A program made the translations under genes and the position numbers. DNA of 64,000 nucleotides, taken from contig NZ_BAAAPC010000015.1 in the NCBI RefSeq assembly GCF_039530945.1, forward strand, positions 1-64,000, written 5' to 3'. Below are positions 9,185 to 17,313 of the stretch, piece after piece. Position 1 is the stretch's first letter. Each line of letters starts with the position of its first letter. A model generated the notes under the pieces. It was given only the letters and a program-made list of their open reading frames with translations, did no database searches and was not told the origin of the DNA. The DNA comes from Nocardiopsis_C rhodophaea. GTDB lineage: Bacteria; Actinomycetota; Actinomycetes; Streptosporangiales; Streptosporangiaceae.

Positions 9185-9958
9185 TCACACCCGCCGCATA
9201 ACGGCGACCACCTTCCCGAGAATGGTGGCATTGTCGCCGTCGATGGGCGCGTAGGCGTCGTTGCGCGGAAGCAGCCGCACATGGTCGCCCTCGCGTTTGA
9301 AGACCTTCACCGTGGCCTCGTCGTCGAGTAGCGCGGCGACGATGTCGCCATTGTTGGCGTCGGGCTGCTGGCGGACGACGACCAGGTCGCCGTCGGTGAT
9401 GGCGGCGTCGACCATGGAGTCGCCGACGACGTTGAGCATGAACAGGCGGCCTTCGCCGACGAGCTGCTTGGGCAGGGTGAGGACGTCCTCGATGGACTCT
9501 TCGGCCAGGATCGGCCCACCCGCGGCGATGCGCCCGACGACCGGGACATCGGTCGCGCGGGAGTAGTCGGCGCGGGGGTCATTCTCCAGCTCGTCCCAGG
9601 AACGAATCGGGGGTTGTCCTGGAATGCGAATTTCGACGGCCCTTGGGCGATTTTGGTCCCGATAAAGATAGCCTTTGCGTTGCAACACCTTCAGTTGGTG
9701 CGCGACACTGGACGGGCTCGACAGGCCCACCGCATCACCGATTTCCCGGATGGACGGCGGGTACCCCCGCTGCCGTACATAGCGGTGGATGCAGTTCAGA
9801 ACACTCTGCTGGCGGGCCGTGAGCTTCGGCGCGGCATCCGTTTGGCCCATGGAGTCGTCGGCCTCCGCGAGTGCCGCGGGGGAACCGGTGGACCGGAGTG
9901 CGGTGACGCTTCTCCCGTCCGCCTGAGGTTCGTGCGTTCCGTGGTTTTCCTCCGGCAC
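9185..9958 (-). CDS. lexA: SOS repressor LexA
   Basis: The transcriptional repressor of the SOS response and a self-cleaving serine protease of 257 residues. An N-terminal winged helix (about 46-112) carries the YPPSIREIGDAVGLSSPSSVAHQL recognition region. The cleavage site is Ala146-Gly147 in GRIAAGG. The catalytic dyad is Ser181 (GDSMVD) and Lys218 (ATVKVF). A 40-residue N-terminal extension precedes the usual start. I keep the GTG at 9958 because GAGGAGG lies about 7 nt upstream, although the ATG at residue 37 is possible. It is divergent from a LysM gene, and the shared region holds three LexA-box-like palindromes, implying autoregulation. Confidence 0.97.
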   Translation of the reverse strand: MPEENHGTHEPQADGRSVTALRSTGSPAALAEADDSMGQTDAAPKLTARQQSVLNCIHRYVRQRGYPPSIREIGDAVGLSSPSSVAHQLKVLQRKGYLYRDQNRPRAVEIRIPGQPPIRSWDELENDPRADYSRATDVPVVGRIAAGGPILAEESIEDVLTLPKQLVGEGRLFMLNVVGDSMVDAAITDGDLVVVRQQPDANNGDIVAALLDDEATVKVFKREGDHVRLLPRNDAYAPIDGDNATILGKVVAVMRRV

Positions 9959-10134
9959 GGCCGGCCTCCTCGGCGGTCGGTGTTCTGCGTGGGCTGTCGG
10001 TGACGGTGTGGATCGACCGGCCGCGTCACCAGCGGTGTCCGACCACGCGCCGATTGATGGGCGCGGAGGCGCGGATACCTCGGCGGACGCGTCGATCGAG
10101 CACGTCTAACGTTACTGCCTGTGTAGTGCCATAT

Positions 10135-10148
10135 CAAACAAACGTTCG
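10135..10148. promoter_or_regulatory. Putative LexA box 1 (imperfect)
   Basis: CAAAC-AAAC-GTTCG matches the actinobacterial/Gram-positive SOS box CGAAC-N4-GTTCG with one mismatch. It lies in the lexA/LysM divergent region. Confidence 0.6.
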
Positions 10149-10186
10149 AGATGGTGATGAAAAAATCGCCCGGATGCGGTATTAGT

Positions 10187-10200
10187 CGAACGGCTGTTCT
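10187..10200. promoter_or_regulatory. Putative LexA box 2
   Basis: CGAAC-GGCT-GTTCT contains a perfect GAAC-N4-GTTC core. Its centre is 16 bp from that of box 3, so two dimers could bind on nearby faces of the helix. Confidence 0.75.
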
Positions 10201-10202
10201 AG

Positions 10203-10216
10203 CGAACTGGCGTTCG
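10203..10216. promoter_or_regulatory. Putative LexA box 3 (perfect palindrome)
   Basis: CGAAC-TGGC-GTTCG is a full match to the SOS box. It ends 6 nt before the ATG of the LysM gene, so LexA bound here would block that gene directly. Confidence 0.82.
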
Positions 10217-10222
10217 AAGGGG

Positions 10223-10777
10223 ATGATCGTGTTCCCGCCCCACCCACCCCCAGCACCCCCGACCCGCCCCCCTGAACCCGCCCTTTTCGATTGGGCGGTG
10301 GAGATCCCCGAGTGGTCCCCGGCTCCTACTTGCCGCCCGGCGGGCTCTCCCGCTTCCACCGCCCCCGCCTCCGATGTGTCCCCGGCCGCCCCCGCTCGGC
10401 GGCCCGGCGCGTCGGCCCCCGCGGCCCCTGTGCTCCACCCGGCGCCCACCCCCGCGCCCGGGATGCGACTCACGCGGCGCGGCCGTGTGGTGCTCGTCTC
10501 CGCCGTGTCCGCGGCAGCGGTCGCCGGCCTGTCGATGCTCTTCGTGACGTCCGCCGCTGTCGGGGCTTCCGCCTCCGGGGCCTCCTCTGAGGCGTCCGTC
10601 TCCGGCGGTGCGCCCCCGACGGTGGTCGTGCGCGATGGCGATACGCTGTGGGGGATCGCCCAGCGGGTTCGGCCCGGCGACGATCCCCGCCCAGCGGTGC
10701 ACGACATCGCCAAGCTGAACGACCTGCCCAACCCCGACCTCACCCCCGGGCAGGAGCTCGTGCTGCCTGATTACTGA
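10223..10777 (+). CDS. LysM-domain membrane protein, probable SOS-induced division inhibitor (YneA/ChiZ type)
   Basis: A 184-residue protein with a long Pro/Ala-rich N-terminus (1-80), one transmembrane helix at about 86-110 and a C-terminal LysM domain (about 131-182: VVVRDGDTLWGIAQ ... LTPGQELVLP) that should bind peptidoglycan outside the cell. The gene is divergent from lexA, preceded by LexA boxes and followed by nrdR. This is the same arrangement as mycobacterial lexA-Rv2719c(ChiZ)-nrdR, and yneA also sits opposite lexA in Bacillus. A role in halting division during DNA damage is inferred from that context. GTG at 10229 has better spacing from AAGGGG than the ATG chosen here. Confidence 0.85.
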   Translation: MIVFPPHPPPAPPTRPPEPALFDWAVEIPEWSPAPTCRPAGSPASTAPASDVSPAAPARRPGASAPAAPVLHPAPTPAPGMRLTRRGRVVLVSAVSAAAVAGLSMLFVTSAAVGASASGASSEASVSGGAPPTVVVRDGDTLWGIAQRVRPGDDPRPAVHDIAKLNDLPNPDLTPGQELVLPDY

Positions 10778-10928
10778 CACTCCCGTGTCCGTGGCGTGCC
10801 CGCGTTCGCCTTCGCGGCGGGCGGGTGCGCCCTTTCGGCATGCCCGCACCCCGCCGTTGCGGCCCCGGTCGGAGGGCGCGGCGCACCGTTCGGGGACTTG
10901 CGTGCGACGGGGGACCGCCGTAGGTTGA

Positions 10929-10975
10929 CCACAACATCTAGTGCTCATCGGGAACAAGCAGCCCAGAACTTGTGC
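10929..10975 (+). promoter_or_regulatory. Putative pair of NrdR boxes upstream of nrdR-nrdJ
   Basis: Box 1 (10929-10944, CCACAACATCTAGTGC) and box 2 (10960-10975, AGCCCAGAACTTGTGC) both resemble the 16-bp NrdR box ACACWATATATWGTGT, box 1 much better. Their start-to-start distance is 31 bp, three helical turns, which is one of the spacings known for NrdR box pairs. They lie about 155-200 nt before the nrdR ATG, so the operon is probably autoregulated. Confidence 0.65.
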
Positions 10976-11129
10976 TTTAGTAGGTATCCGGTCTTTCTGG
11001 ATCATCCGGTTCGGAGAGGTTTGGAGACGAGCACGCGCGCAGGGCTGCTCGGCACGCGTGCGAGCACGTCCGCGACACCTGTACGCGGGGCTTTCGACCG
11101 ATGCGGATTCTGGGGGGAGGCACACCGGC

Positions 11130-11612
11130 ATGCACTGTCCGTTCTGCCGCCACCCTGACAGCAGGGTCATCGACAGCCGGTCGACCGACGACGGCGCGGC
11201 CATACGCCGCAGACGCGCGTGCCCCGAGTGTGAACGGCGTTTCACCACGCAGGAGACGGTGCTGCTGATGGTGGCCAAGCGCTCCGGCGTGACCGAGCCG
11301 TTCTCCCGGACCAAGATTATCGCGGGCGTGCGCCGCGCCTGCCAGGGTCGGCCCGTCACCGAGGACGCGCTCGCGAAGCTCGGCCAACAGGTCGAAGAGG
11401 AGATCAGGTGCCGTGGCGTCGCGGAGGTGCCTTCGCACGAGATCGGGCTGGCCATTCTCGGGCCGCTGCGCGAACTCGACGAAGTGGCCTACCTGCACTT
11501 CGCGTCGGTCTACCGGGGCTTCGAGTCACTGATGGACTTCGAGAACGAGATCGCGATGCTGCGGGCGGACCGGGCTAGGGCGAGCGAGATGAGCGGGCAG
11601 AGCGAATCGTGA
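11130..11612 (+). CDS. nrdR: Transcriptional repressor NrdR
   Basis: The ATP/dATP-sensing repressor of ribonucleotide reductase genes, 160 residues. The N-terminal zinc ribbon (Cys3, Cys6, Cys31, Cys34 in MHCPFC and CPEC) binds DNA. The ATP-cone (about 49-139, from KRSGVTEPFSRTKI onward) senses nucleotides. The ATG at 11130 is chosen because it begins the canonical MxCPxC start and GGGGGGAGG lies about 9 nt upstream; the longer open frame is not conserved. It precedes nrdJ on the same strand with 176 nt between them, and its own putative operators lie upstream. Confidence 0.96.
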   Translation: MHCPFCRHPDSRVIDSRSTDDGAAIRRRRACPECERRFTTQETVLLMVAKRSGVTEPFSRTKIIAGVRRACQGRPVTEDALAKLGQQVEEEIRCRGVAEVPSHEIGLAILGPLRELDEVAYLHFASVYRGFESLMDFENEIAMLRADRARASEMSGQSES

Positions 11613-11788
11613 GTAGCCGGACAACGGCGAACTGATCCGCGGGGTCCGACCGCGCGTGGGTGACGCGCACGGGCAGGGCCGTGACGACGTGATGAAAACC
11701 GTCAGCCCCGCGTCACGCCAACGGATGTGACCTGGGAGCACTGGCGGGGGATCGGAACGGATATGTGGCGAGAACTGGGGGAGCTGAC

Positions 11789-14668
11789 ATGACGGAGACC
11801 ACCGGCGCGACGGGGCGCAAGGGGAAGGGGAAGCGCAGCGGTCTGAAGATCGAGCGCATCTTCACCACGCCCGGCGTGCACCCCTACGACGAGGTCGAGT
11901 GGGAGCGTCGCGATGTGGTCATGACGAACTGGCGGGACGGTTCGGTCAACTTCGAGCAGCGGGGCGTGGAGTTCCCCGCGTCGTGGTCGATCAACGCCAC
12001 CCAGATCGTCGCCAGCAAGTACTTCCGCGGGGCCGTGGGCACGCCGGAGCGCGAGTGGAGCCTCAAGCAGCTCGTCGACCGCGTCGCCGGGATGTACACC
12101 GCCACCGGTCAGGCGAACGGCTACTTCGCCTCCGACGCCGACGCCGAAATCTTCGACCACGAGCTGAAGTACGCCCTGGTGCACCAGCTCTTCAGCTTCA
12201 ACTCCCCGGTCTGGTTCAACGTCGGCACCACCTCCAAGCAGCAGGTCTCGGCCTGCTTCATCCTCTCCGTGGACGACACCATGGAGTCGATCCTCGACTG
12301 GTACAAGGAAGAGGGGATCATCTTCAAGGGCGGCTCCGGCGCGGGCGTGAACCTCTCGCGCATCCGCTCCAGCCAGGAGCTGCTGTCCTCCGGCGGCACC
12401 GCCTCCGGCCCGGTGTCGTTCATGCGCGGTGCCGACGCCTCCGCGGGGACCATCAAGTCCGGCGGCGCGACGCGACGCGCGGCCAAGATGGTCGTCCTCG
12501 ACGTCGACCACCCCGACATCGAGGAGTTCGTGGCCACCAAGGCCCGCGAGGAGCACAAGATCCGCGCGCTGCGCGACGCCGGGTTCGATGTCGACCTGGG
12601 CGGCAGCGACATCGTCAGCGTGCAGTACCAGAACGCCAACAACTCGGTGCGCGTCTCCGACGCGTTCATGCGCGCCGTCGAGTCCGGCGCGGAGTTCGGC
12701 CTGACCTCGCGGACGTCGGGCGAGGTGATCGCCACGGTCGACGCCAAGGAGCTCTTCCACAAGATGGCGAAGGCCGCTTGGGAGTGCGCCGACCCGGGAC
12801 TGCAGTACGACGACACGATCAACGACTGGCACACCACGCCCGAGAGCGGGCGGATCTCCGCCAGCAACCCGTGCTCGGAGTACGTCCACCTGGACAACTC
12901 CTCGTGCAACCTGGCCTCGATCAACCTGCTGAAGTTCCTCACCCCCGAAGACACCTTCGACGTCGAGAGGTTCGTCAAGCTCACCGAGCTGGTCATCACG
13001 GCGATGGACATCTCCATCACCTTCGCCGACTTCCCGACCGAGAAGATCGGCGAGACCACGCGGGCGTTCCGCCAGCTCGGCATCGGCTACGCCAACCTCG
13101 GCGCGCTGCTCATGGCCACCGGCCACGCCTATGACTCCGACGGCGGCCGCGCCGTCGCCGCTGCCATCACCTCGCTGATGACCGGGACCGCCTACCGGCG
13201 CAGCGCCGAGGTCGCCGGCGTGGTCGGCCCCTACGACGGCTACGCCAAGAACATCGACGCCCACAAGCGCGTCATGCGCAAGCACGCCGCCGCCAACGAC
13301 GACCTGCGCACCATCGGCGCGATGGACGCCGACATCCACGCGGCCGCCACCAAGGAGTGGCAGAACTGCCTGCGGATCGGCGAGAAGAACGGCTGGCGCA
13401 ACGCTCAGGCCAGCCTGCTCGCGCCCACCGGCACCATCGGTTTCATGATGGACTGCGACACCACCGGCATCGAGCCGGACTTCTCGCTGGTCAAGTTCAA
13501 GAAGCTGGTCGGCGGCGGGTCCATGCAGATCGTCAACCAGGCGATCCCGCGGGCGCTGAAGAACCTCGGCTACCAGCAGGAGCAGATCGAGGCCATCGTC
13601 GAGTTCATCTCGGAGAACGGCCACGTGGTCGACGCCCCGGGGCTGCGCCCCGAGCACTACGAGGTCTTCGACTGCGCGATGGGCAAGCGCTACATCAAGC
13701 CCATGGGCCACGTGGAGATGATGGCGGCGGTGCAGCCGTTCCTCTCCGGTGCGATCTCCAAGACGGTCAACGTGCCCGAGGAGGCCACCGTCGAGGACTT
13801 CGAGCACATCTACTACGAGGGGTGGCGGCTCGGCCTCAAGGCGCTCGCCGTCTACCGCGACAACTGCAAGGTCGGCCAGCCGCTGTCCACATCCAAGACC
13901 GAGGGAAGTGAGAAGACGGCGGACGCGGACACAGCCGCGAAGCGCCCGGAGCCCGAGGTCATCGAGGTCAACCGGCCGGTCCGCCGCCGACTCCCGAAGA
14001 AGCGGCCGAGCCAGACCGTCTCCTTCACCGTCGGCGGCGCCGAGGGCTACATCACCGCCGGGTCCTACCCCGACGACGGCCTCGGCGAGGTCTTCATGAA
14101 GCTCGGCAAGCAGGGCTCGACCCTGGCCGGTGTCATGGACGCCTTCTCCATCGCGATCTCCATCGCGCTGCAGTACGGGGTCCCGCTGGAGACCTACGTC
14201 GAGAAGTTCACCAACATGCGCTTCGAGCCGGCGGGCATGACCGACGACCCGGACATCCGCATGGCCCAGTCGGTGGTCGACTACATCTTCCGCCGCCTGG
14301 CCCTGGACTACCTCTCCTACGAGGAGCGCTCCGCCCTCGGCGTCCTCTCCGCGGAGGAGCGCCGCGCCCAGGCCGCGGGCGAGGACCCGTCCCAGGTCGC
14401 CGCCCAGGTCGAGTCCTACGCCCAGTCGGCGGCCCCGGCGAAGGCGGAGGCCGAACAGGTCGCCGAGCGCCCCGAGAACTCCGCGGAGCGCCCGTCGTCG
14501 GCCACCACCCGCTCCGTCGAGGAGGCCCACACCAGCACGGAGATTCTGGAGGCCAAGCAGGGCTTCATGGCCGACGCCCCCCTGTGCGTCACCTGCGGCA
14601 CCAAGATGCGCCCGTCCGGCAGCTGCTACGCCTGCGAAGGCTGCGGCGCCACCAGCGGCTGCAGCTGA
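11789..14668 (+). CDS. nrdJ: Vitamin B12-dependent (class II) ribonucleotide reductase
   Basis: A 959-residue enzyme that converts ribonucleotides to deoxyribonucleotides using adenosylcobalamin as radical generator, so it works with or without oxygen. The catalytic NPCSEY motif (near residue 363), the CxxSV-type early cysteine (SACFILSVDD), the GTIGFMMDCDTTGIEPDF segment and the flexible C-terminal zinc ribbon (CVTCGTKM ... CYACEGCG), which re-reduces the active site, are all present. The ATG at 11789 has GGGGGAG 6 nt upstream; a GTG eight codons earlier lacks one. I saw no B12 riboswitch and no intein. Its position after nrdR supports NrdR control. Confidence 0.97.
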   Translation: MTETTGATGRKGKGKRSGLKIERIFTTPGVHPYDEVEWERRDVVMTNWRDGSVNFEQRGVEFPASWSINATQIVASKYFRGAVGTPEREWSLKQLVDRVAGMYTATGQANGYFASDADAEIFDHELKYALVHQLFSFNSPVWFNVGTTSKQQVSACFILSVDDTMESILDWYKEEGIIFKGGSGAGVNLSRIRSSQELLSSGGTASGPVSFMRGADASAGTIKSGGATRRAAKMVVLDVDHPDIEEFVATKAREEHKIRALRDAGFDVDLGGSDIVSVQYQNANNSVRVSDAFMRAVESGAEFGLTSRTSGEVIATVDAKELFHKMAKAAWECADPGLQYDDTINDWHTTPESGRISASNPCSEYVHLDNSSCNLASINLLKFLTPEDTFDVERFVKLTELVITAMDISITFADFPTEKIGETTRAFRQLGIGYANLGALLMATGHAYDSDGGRAVAAAITSLMTGTAYRRSAEVAGVVGPYDGYAKNIDAHKRVMRKHAAANDDLRTIGAMDADIHAAATKEWQNCLRIGEKNGWRNAQASLLAPTGTIGFMMDCDTTGIEPDFSLVKFKKLVGGGSMQIVNQAIPRALKNLGYQQEQIEAIVEFISENGHVVDAPGLRPEHYEVFDCAMGKRYIKPMGHVEMMAAVQPFLSGAISKTVNVPEEATVEDFEHIYYEGWRLGLKALAVYRDNCKVGQPLSTSKTEGSEKTADADTAAKRPEPEVIEVNRPVRRRLPKKRPSQTVSFTVGGAEGYITAGSYPDDGLGEVFMKLGKQGSTLAGVMDAFSIAISIALQYGVPLETYVEKFTNMRFEPAGMTDDPDIRMAQSVVDYIFRRLALDYLSYEERSALGVLSAEERRAQAAGEDPSQVAAQVESYAQSAAPAKAEAEQVAERPENSAERPSSATTRSVEEAHTSTEILEAKQGFMADAPLCVTCGTKMRPSGSCYACEGCGATSGCS

Positions 14669-14693
14669 TCCCGCGGTCCTGACCCGAACCCCC

Positions 14694-14728
14694 CGAGCCG
14701 GGGCCGACCCGCCGTCGGCCCCGGCTCG
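14694..14728 (+). terminator. Hairpin terminator after nrdJ
   Basis: A perfect 15-bp stem (CGAGCCGGGGCCGAC with GTCGGCCCCGGCTCG) around a 5-nt loop, 26 nt after the nrdJ stop. It lacks a U-tract, as is common in actinomycetes. Confidence 0.65.
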
Positions 14729-14879
14729 CCTGCTGCGCACCAGTTCCCCGCCTCCACCGGTCGGCTGCTCACCAGCCGGGGGACTCCGTAGCTCGGGACC
14801 GGCGCCTGTGCCCGTGATCGGGTGATTGGCGAAGGTCCAGCATGGGTAGCCCTCGGTCACCGATCGAAAGGTGGTTGCC

Positions 14880-15308
14880 ATGCTGATCGCTGAGATCTTG
14901 CGGGCGAAAGGCTCAGAGGTGGTGACTGTCCAGCCGGACACCACGGTGGCCGAGTTGGTGACGCGCTTGGCCGCACACAACATCGGTGCGGTGGTGGTGA
15001 CCGACCACGACGAGATCGCCGGGATCGCGTCGGAGCGCGACGTCGTCCGCCAGCTGGAGGCGCGAGGAGCCGAACTGCTCGCCGCACCGGTCTCCGACAT
15101 CATGACCAGCGTCGTCGTCACCTGTACGACGACCGACACCGACGACAGCCTGACCGTGCTGATGACCGAGAACCGCGTGCGCCACGTCCCCGTGGTGTCG
15201 GCCGGATCCCTCGTCGGAATCGTCAGCATCGGCGACGTCGTCAAGGCCCGGATCAGCCAGCTCGAACAGGATCGGCGTCAGCTTGAGGCCTACATCACCC
15301 AGGGCTGA
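14880..15308 (+). CDS. CBS-domain pair protein
   Basis: A 142-residue protein made of two CBS domains (about 8-62 and 75-130) in one Bateman module. The segments AHNIGAVVVTD, GIASERDVVR, VRHVPVV and LVGIVSIGDVVK are typical of stand-alone CBS proteins. Such proteins bind adenine nucleotides and related ligands to sense energy state; the partner here is unknown. It is cytosolic. AAAGGTGG lies about 6 nt before the ATG at 14880, which I prefer to the GTG nine bases upstream. The gene stands alone. Confidence 0.9.
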   Translation: MLIAEILRAKGSEVVTVQPDTTVAELVTRLAAHNIGAVVVTDHDEIAGIASERDVVRQLEARGAELLAAPVSDIMTSVVVTCTTTDTDDSLTVLMTENRVRHVPVVSAGSLVGIVSIGDVVKARISQLEQDRRQLEAYITQG

Positions 15309-15320
15309 CCCATCCCCCGG

Positions 15321-15335
15321 GCGCCGCAACGGCGC
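15321..15335. terminator. Small hairpin between convergent genes
   Basis: GCGCCG-CAA-CGGCGC lies between the CBS gene and the convergent antitoxin gene. The 6-bp stem has no U-tract, so this is a weak terminator candidate. Confidence 0.4.
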
Positions 15336-15344
15336 GGGGCCCGG

Positions 15345-15632
15345 TCAGGCAGCGCTGCGCGGGGTGAAACCAATGGACAGATCGGCGTTGAGCGCCTCCG
15401 CCAGACGTTCGAGCAGAGCGATGCTCGGGGTCGTTCCCCCACCCTCCAACCGCGAGACCTGCGGCTGCGTCATGTCGGCACGATCGGCCAGCTCTCGCTG
15501 GCTGAGCCCCAGCTCGGTGCGGCGGTCGTACACCATCTTGCCGAGCAAGAATCCGCGACGCGCCTCATCGTAGGCCTCGGAGTGCTGACCACTGCGGCGC
15601 CAGACAGCGTGCTCGCCGTGTGTACTGTTCAT
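15345..15632 (-). CDS. XRE-family antitoxin (HigA-like)
   Basis: A 95-residue protein with a helix-turn-helix of the Xre/Cro type (about 38-90: GLSQRELADRADMTQPQVSRLEGG), followed by a short C-terminus. Its start overlaps the end of the upstream RelE/HigB-like toxin gene by 4 nt (ATGA), which gives the toxin-first order of HigBA modules. It should neutralise the toxin and repress the operon, probably through the inverted repeat at 16018-16033. The assignment rests on the HTH sequence and the gene pairing. Confidence 0.85.
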   Translation of the reverse strand: MNSTHGEHAVWRRSGQHSEAYDEARRGFLLGKMVYDRRTELGLSQRELADRADMTQPQVSRLEGGGTTPSIALLERLAEALNADLSIGFTPRSAA

Positions 15633-16003
15633 CGCTCCTCCTTGTCGCGATCATAGATGTCCCGGGCGTGCTGATGCCGAGCTTCACATTGCGCCTGGGC
15701 GCGAGGGCCGCGCTCGATCTCCGAGCTTTCTCGTTGACTTGTTTTGCGGAAGACGGTCAGCAGGATGACACGGCGCTGTGGGGCGATCCAGTAGGTGATC
15801 CGTACCTGGCGGCTCGGGAGGTGGAAGCGAAGTTCTCTGAGCTTGCCGCCCAGGTGGCGGCTGTAGGGCTCACCTAAGGATTCAGCCTGTTCAGCGAGCA
15901 AGTCCGCGTAGAACTCCACGCGATCGTATTGATCACGGGGAAGATTTGTGAGCCAGAGTCGCACCTCGGGTTCGATCTCGATCGTGTAAATCCGCTCCGT
16001 CAT
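15629..16003 (-). CDS. RelE/HigB-family (phage Gp49-like) toxin
   Basis: A 124-residue protein resembling Gp49-like HigB toxins, which act as ribosome-dependent mRNA interferases. The GGKLRELRFHLPSRQVRITYW and VILLTVFRKTSQ segments are the core of the fold, with basic residues at the usual positions. It is longer than typical (about 110) because of a charged C-terminal tail. No Shine-Dalgarno sequence precedes the ATG. A TATATA -10-like hexamer ends 11 nt upstream, so the mRNA may be leaderless or nearly so. The antitoxin gene follows with a 4-nt overlap. Confidence 0.82.
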   Translation of the reverse strand: MTERIYTIEIEPEVRLWLTNLPRDQYDRVEFYADLLAEQAESLGEPYSRHLGGKLRELRFHLPSRQVRITYWIAPQRRVILLTVFRKTSQRESSEIERGPRAQAQCEARHQHARDIYDRDKEER

Positions 16004-16017
16004 GCATCAAACGATAT

Positions 16018-16033
16018 ATACCACGCTTGGTAT
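16018..16033 (-). promoter_or_regulatory. Inverted-repeat operator and -10 region of the toxin-antitoxin operon
   Basis: ATACCA-CGCT-TGGTAT is a perfect 6-bp inverted repeat with a 4-bp spacer. It overlaps the minus-strand TATATA hexamer (16015-16020), 12 nt from the toxin ATG. Its position fits an autorepressor site for the HTH antitoxin. Confidence 0.62.
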
Positions 16034-16126
16034 GGGAGGGGGCTTTGGCAAAGTCACCTATGGCCGATCCAGCGTGGAGCAGTGGAGGGTCCTTCCGGTT
16101 GCCGGGGCCGGTGGGAGAATAGGGAT

Positions 16127-17098
16127 GTGACGCTCATCCTGGGTCGGTCGGATCTGCTCGGTGTGTTGGACACCCACACCTGCGTGGACCGTCTGTGGAG
16201 TGGCTTCACCGCCGATCCCGCGGCGATCGAGGGGCAGCGGGTGCGGACCGGTCTTCCCGGACCGGGGACAGCGACCGCGTTGCTGCCGGGGCTGCTGCCG
16301 GATGTGCCCGCCTACTCGGTCAAGGTCAACGCCGAGTTCCCCGACGCGCGGCCCGCCGTGCGCGGTGTGGTGTGCCTGCATGATCTGGTCAGCGGGGAGT
16401 TGCTGGCGCTGCTCGACTCGGCGACGCTGACAGCGTGGCGGACCGGGTTGGCCGCGGCGCTGGGGACGCATTCGCTGGCGCGCTATGACGCCGATGTGCT
16501 GGGCATCGTGGGCTGCGGTGCGCAGGCCGGGCTGTGCGCCCGGGGCCTGATCGGGCTGCGGCCGATCTCCCACATGGTGGTCGCCGACACCGACCGGGAA
16601 CGGGCCGACGCGTTCGCCGGGCGGTGCTCCACCGAGTTCGGGGTGGCGGTCCACCTCGTGGACGGCGCGACCGCTGTCGCCGCGCAGTCCGATATCGTCC
16701 TCACCGCAACCCGGGCGCGCCAGACCGTGCTGGATCGGGACGACGCCCGGCCCGGGGCCCACTACACCTCGCTCGGAGCCGACGAACCCGGCAGGGGGGA
16801 GCTGTCGGCCGATCTACTGCGGGCCGCGCGGGTGATCGTCGATGACCTCGCGCTCGCCCTGGCCGATGGGCCGGTCGGCAATGCCGGGCTCGACGCTTCC
16901 GCCGTCCATGGAACGCTGCGCGACGTCCTGACGGGGGCCACCGCGGCGCGGGACTCTGATGACACCATCACGGTGTATGCCCCCATCGGCCTGCCCTGGC
17001 AGGACCTCGCGCTGGCCTGGCTCGCCTACCGTGCGGCGGAGGATGCCGAGGGGCGGGGCGAGAGCGGTACCGGCGCCCGGTTCGATTTCCTGGAGTGA
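16127..17098 (+). CDS. Ornithine cyclodeaminase / mu-crystallin family protein
   Basis: A 323-residue NAD(P)-dependent enzyme-family member. The N-terminal LGRSDLLGVLD segment, the middle SVKVNAEFPD region and the Rossmann loop GIVGCGAQAGL (about 125-136) are typical. A later segment resembles the ALTRAxQPV-type region of the family. Members act as ornithine cyclodeaminases, amino-acid or imine dehydrogenases, or thyroid-hormone-binding crystallins, so the reaction is not settled. GTG at 16127 is taken as the start because conservation begins there and GGGAG lies about 9 nt upstream. It appears to be a single-gene unit. Confidence 0.82.
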   Translation: MTLILGRSDLLGVLDTHTCVDRLWSGFTADPAAIEGQRVRTGLPGPGTATALLPGLLPDVPAYSVKVNAEFPDARPAVRGVVCLHDLVSGELLALLDSATLTAWRTGLAAALGTHSLARYDADVLGIVGCGAQAGLCARGLIGLRPISHMVVADTDRERADAFAGRCSTEFGVAVHLVDGATAVAAQSDIVLTATRARQTVLDRDDARPGAHYTSLGADEPGRGELSADLLRAARVIVDDLALALADGPVGNAGLDASAVHGTLRDVLTGATAARDSDDTITVYAPIGLPWQDLALAWLAYRAAEDAEGRGESGTGARFDFLE

Positions 17099-17313
17099 TG
17101 GGATACTCCGGGGGACGGGGCGCTCGTCGGGTGCTCCGCCTGCGCCACGTGCGACGCCGTGTTCGGCGCGACCGTTCCCCGCGGCAGTGCGCGGATAACG
17201 TCCATCGGCCCACCTTCGGGCCAGCGCTGGGGGAACCGGTGGGCGGGCACCGGCGTCGTATCCGCAGTTCTCTCTACTCCTCCTACTCCTCCATTCGCAG
17301 GGAGTGATCAAGT

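Noticed and set aside
10778..11129. A B12 riboswitch before nrdR-nrdJ
   Set aside because: No B12-box core or expected stem pattern was recognised; NrdR boxes explain the control better.
11702..15244. A 1180-codon minus-strand open frame opposite nrdJ
   Set aside because: It is a mirror frame of a strongly coding GC-rich gene. The peptide is Gly/Val/Arg/Ala-rich with no family resemblance, and nrdJ has full motifs and a ribosome binding site.
17281..17295. Short direct repeats (TACTCCTCC) before the first SPFH gene
   Set aside because: Only two imperfect copies in a pyrimidine-rich leader; no array or regulator pattern is supported.
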